Part shown: in pieces, positions 23,946-26,279 of the stretch
Numbering within the stretch: position 1 is the stretch's first letter
How the letters are laid out: each line of letters starts with the position of its first letter
Origin: a virus
Direction: 5' to 3' (one strand)
IMG/VR virus record: IMGVR_UViG_3300009130_000117
Span: 1 to 26,279 of that record
DNA length: 26,279 nt
Made by a program: the position numbers and the translations under genes
Notes under the pieces: generated by a model
The model's database searches: none
What the model saw: the letters and a program-made list of their open reading frames with translations, nothing else
Told to the model about the DNA's origin: nothing

Positions 23946-24416
23946 ATGAAAATAGTCAAGTGCTTGATCTTATCGGTTTTGATTTCAAGTTGCTGCACAA
24001 CACGTGTTTGCAAAGTGGAACGTGCTGAAAAAAAAATCTACAACTTGACGCAAAAATTTCCAGAACTTTTGCAAAAAGGTGACACGATAATTTTGCAAGA
24101 TACGATCAAACTTGATCCAGTTCTTGCAGACACATCGTTTGTTGATTCACCTTCGGACACGATCATTGTGATCAAGGACAAAATAAAAATTCAATATATC
24201 AGACAAGATTCAATCATCTATTTGTCTGGTGAATGTGAAGGTGACACAATATACATCACAAATGAAGTTCCGGTTGAAAAGGTTGTGATCAGAAAACCAA
24301 CATTTGCAGAACGTGCAAAAGACTGGACATGGTTCTTGTTTGCGGTGGCTGCGTTGCTATTGGTGGCACGAATCTTTTTCAAGGATTTCTTCAAGATATT
24401 CAACATCTTCAAATGA
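23946..24416 (+). CDS. Probable unimolecular spanin (lipoprotein plus TM)
   Basis: From ATG 23946 the protein begins MKIVKCLILSVLISSCC, a lipoprotein signal with Cys16 as lipidation site (lipobox ISSC). The middle (about 45-125) is strand-rich with repeated DTI/IxI patterns, and the C-terminus has a membrane helix WTWFLFAVAALLLVARIFF (about 130-148). One protein with an outer-membrane lipid anchor and an inner-membrane TM is the definition of a u-spanin, such as T1 gp11, which fuses the two membranes in the last lysis step. An in-frame ATG at 23889 would bury the signal and is rejected. Confidence 0.7.
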   Translation: MKIVKCLILSVLISSCCTTRVCKVERAEKKIYNLTQKFPELLQKGDTIILQDTIKLDPVLADTSFVDSPSDTIIVIKDKIKIQYIRQDSIIYLSGECEGDTIYITNEVPVEKVVIRKPTFAERAKDWTWFLFAVAALLLVARIFFKDFFKIFNIFK

Positions 24417-24482
24417 TGGTTGTCAACATGGTCTTGTTCATTGATGTTCAAACAACTATGTTTCAAGTGTTGAAAAAAACTT

Positions 24483-24490
24483 TTACTTTG
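24483..24490 (+). promoter_or_regulatory. Weak -7 box before phosphoesterase gene
   Basis: TTACTTTG differs from TAnnTTTG at one base and lies 4 nt before ATG 24495, the spacing seen at 887-899 and 17141-17154. The nearest TTG (24470-24472) is too close to be a normal -33 element, so this is a weak call. Confidence 0.3.
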
Positions 24491-24494
24491 TCGC

Positions 24495-25736
24495 ATGACT
24501 TTGAAAAATAAAAAACAAAATCGTCCACACTGGGACGAAAATCTTTCACCACTGGTCACTGAACTTCGAAAATTTCCGAAAGCAATTCAAGCACAATGTT
24601 TGAATGCTGCAATCAACTATGCAAAAAAAGGTGGTGAAATTGAAATTGATCATTCAAAAAACAAACAAACAATCACATCACCAAAATCATCAAGGATCAA
24701 AACACTTGATGATCTGATTCGTGTGTGTAAAATAGACACATCGATCTGGAATGTTGATCGATATGTTGTCAACAAATGGGAAGTCGGATCACAAGTTGAT
24801 GGACAAATCATTGTTGAACCATTGTTTCAAATCAAAGCGTGGTTGAAAAGATCCACTGAAATTTTTGAACTGAAAAGGATCAGACAAGAAATGATGGATG
24901 ACATCAAGTCTTTTTCACCGATCTACAAAACAAACAACCACAAGATTGTTGATGAAGGTCAGTTGATGGAAATCAACATCTTTGATCTACATTTTGGCAA
25001 ACTTTGCTGGGGAAAAGAAACTGGTGACAACTACGATATAAAAATTGCCACCAGAAGGTTCATTGATGCGATTTCAGCGATGATAACAAGATCAAAAGGG
25101 TTTGACATCAAACGCATTGTTTTTCCTATTGGAAACGACTTTTTCAATGCAGACACAAGATTCAATCAAACATCAAACGGAACACCACAAGACGAAGATC
25201 TTCGATGGCAAAAAACATATCGTGCCGGACGTGAATTGCTGATCAAAGGAATTGACATGTTGTCAGAAATTGCACCAGTCGATGTGATCGTGGTTCAAGG
25301 AAATCATGACTTTGAAAGATCGTTTTATGTTGGTGATGCAATGGAATGCTGGTATCATAAGAACGAAAACGTGGTGGTCAACAATGGTGCGAATCCACGA
25401 AAACACTATCGGTTCGGACAATGCTTGATCACATACACACATGGAAACAATGAAAAAATTGTGGATCTTCCGTTGCTTGTTGCAAGTGAAGAACCGAAAT
25501 TGTGGTCACAAACAAAGTATCGTGAAATTCATGTCGGACATTTGCACCACAAAAAGGAAATCAAATTCATGTCAACACAAGAACACAAAGGAATGGTGAT
25601 CAGATTCATGCGATCTTTGTCTGGAACGGACGCATGGCACAACTTGAAGGGCTACAAAGGTGGAATCCAGTCATGTGAAATGTTCATCTGGGACGAAAAT
25701 GATGGTCTTGTTTGTCAATTTGCACACAATTTGTGA
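24495..25736 (+). CDS. Calcineurin-like metallophosphoesterase
   Basis: The catalytic set of the family is present: D164-x-H166 (IFDLHFGK), G213-N214-D215, G269-N270-H271-D272, H316 (YTHGN) and G348-H349-L350-H351. These residues bind two metal ions and hydrolyse phosphoesters. The first ~150 residues form a separate helical region (LDDLIRVCKIDTSIWNVDRY) of a kind seen in phage relatives, possibly nucleic-acid binding. The substrate is unknown: nucleotides, RNA or DNA ends are possible. It lies downstream of lysis genes and may have its own promoter. Length 413 aa. Confidence 0.85.
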   Translation: MTLKNKKQNRPHWDENLSPLVTELRKFPKAIQAQCLNAAINYAKKGGEIEIDHSKNKQTITSPKSSRIKTLDDLIRVCKIDTSIWNVDRYVVNKWEVGSQVDGQIIVEPLFQIKAWLKRSTEIFELKRIRQEMMDDIKSFSPIYKTNNHKIVDEGQLMEINIFDLHFGKLCWGKETGDNYDIKIATRRFIDAISAMITRSKGFDIKRIVFPIGNDFFNADTRFNQTSNGTPQDEDLRWQKTYRAGRELLIKGIDMLSEIAPVDVIVVQGNHDFERSFYVGDAMECWYHKNENVVVNNGANPRKHYRFGQCLITYTHGNNEKIVDLPLLVASEEPKLWSQTKYREIHVGHLHHKKEIKFMSTQEHKGMVIRFMRSLSGTDAWHNLKGYKGGIQSCEMFIWDENDGLVCQFAHNL

Positions 25737-25828
25737 TCAAAATCGATGAAAAACATGGATCTTTTATACAAAAAACAACCAAAAAACAACGAAAATCAAA
25801 GAAATTTCAATCTTTTTTTTGTCATTCC

Positions 25829-25903
25829 TTATCTAGTAAAACAAAAAAAGTGAAAAAAACTTTCATTTTTCCATTGTCAGAATGAAAAAAAGTTTTATTT
25901 TTA
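25829..25903 (+). promoter_or_regulatory. Second copy of promoter/operator cassette
   Basis: TTATCTAGTAAA (25829-25840) repeats 821-832. Half-sites follow: GTGAAA at 25850-25855, TTTCATT at 25861-25867 and AATGAAA at 25881-25887. A TTG at 25874-25876 is 19 nt before TATTTTTA (25896-25903), which matches TAnnTTTG in all but the last base. The string AAATCGATGAAAAA at 25740-25753 also repeats 743-756. The whole 25737-25955 gap is regulatory and holds no gene. Confidence 0.55.
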
Positions 25904-25955
25904 CAAAAGAAATCAAGACACAAAGTTTTGATCACACCTAAAAAACAAAAACAAA

Positions 25956-26279
25956 ATGGAAAATTCAAGAAAAATGACGCACAAACCAAATGAAAACGAC
26001 TACACTGCAACAATCAATGTTGCAACAAGAATCGAATTTCAAGTGACAAAAAAATTCAAACAAGTTCGTGAAATGGACTATTCAACTGGATCACGTCCAA
26101 CATTCAAAGTGATGCGAAGACAAATGGAATCTGACTTCGGAAACTGGTCTTCTGATATTATTGAAAGACGTGCAGTTGAAGGTTGCGAAGAATATGCAGA
26201 ATTCACGTCCGAAGAAATGGCACATGTTTTTTGTCAAGCATTGAACAACATGACACAACATGAACTGGTCAATCTTTCA
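25956..26279 (+). CDS. Hypothetical protein, 3' end missing
   Basis: The frame stays open for 108 codons to the window end, so the gene is truncated on the right. It begins MENSRKMTHKPNENDYTATI and is charged and probably alpha/beta; no family recognised. Its leader ACCTAAAAAACAA (25936-25948) is identical to that of gene 932, and its upstream region shares that gene's regulatory layout, which suggests the same expression class. Confidence 0.6.
   Translation, partial: MENSRKMTHKPNENDYTATINVATRIEFQVTKKFKQVREMDYSTGSRPTFKVMRRQMESDFGNWSSDIIERRAVEGCEEYAEFTSEEMAHVFCQALNNMTQHELVNLS

Noticed and set aside
24419-24456. Imperfect hairpin after the spanin gene (GTTG/CAAC and AACAT/ATGTT)
   Set aside because: Uneven internal loop, 14-nt loop and no U-tract; too weak to call a terminator.
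1-26279. CRISPR array, insertion sequence, integrase or attachment site
   Set aside because: No regularly spaced repeats, transposase or recombinase motifs, or tRNA-linked direct repeats were seen on either strand.

Overview
This window is part of a tailed-phage (or prophage) genome, most likely a siphovirus of a Bacteroidetes host, plausibly a flavobacterium. The DNA is AT-rich and every credible gene lies on the + strand. Genes are tightly packed, often with ATGA or longer overlaps. Starts follow A-rich leaders (AAAATAAAAAATC-ATG type) with no Shine-Dalgarno sequence. Several promoter-like sites match the Bacteroidetes -7 element TAnnTTTG. A tape measure, tail tube and tail chaperone are present and no sheath gene is seen, which favours a non-contractile long tail.

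Layout. 1-744: 3' part of a PAPS-reductase-like gene. 745-931: promoter region with repeated AATGAAA/TTTCATT half-sites. 932-2766: five small accessory genes, one with a DnaJ-like zinc finger. 2767-2903: an almost fully structured spacer with a terminator and a 52-nt hairpin. 2904-3167: small ribbon-helix-helix-like protein. 3244-4912: terminase small and large subunits. 4937-7371: a gene of unknown function, a tail assembly chaperone with a probable -1 frameshift at a run of ten T, and two neck/tail-completion candidates. 7384-12379: two distal-tail/baseplate proteins. 12400-16215: tape measure. 16233-17102: three small genes, the last with a possible helix-turn-helix. 17154-19826: ClpP-type prohead protease with a probable nested scaffold gene, major capsid protein and tail tube, bounded by a promoter upstream and a terminator downstream. 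19955-22849: small basic protein, portal, connector, conserved 55-aa protein and a fibre-like protein. 22858-24416: lysis and small-protein cluster with holin candidates, T7-lysozyme-type amidase and a probable unimolecular spanin. 24495-25736: calcineurin-like phosphoesterase. 25737-25955: a second copy of the promoter architecture seen at 743-931. 25956-26279: 5' part of a gene of unknown function.

How it fits together. Terminase packages DNA through the portal into a capsid built from the major capsid protein with the protease and scaffold. The tail is built from tube, tape measure, chaperones and distal proteins. The lysis genes then release progeny. Capsid and tube, the high-copy proteins, appear to sit in their own transcription unit, apart from the low-copy portal.

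I see no defence island, CRISPR array, tRNA or transposon. The most unusual signals are regulatory: the shared operator-like arrays, the G-U-rich hairpin before gene 2904, start codons placed a few bases after -7 boxes, two apparent recoding or nested-gene events, and marked depletion of the trinucleotide GAG/CTC. Functional calls rest on motif recognition by eye; no database search was run.
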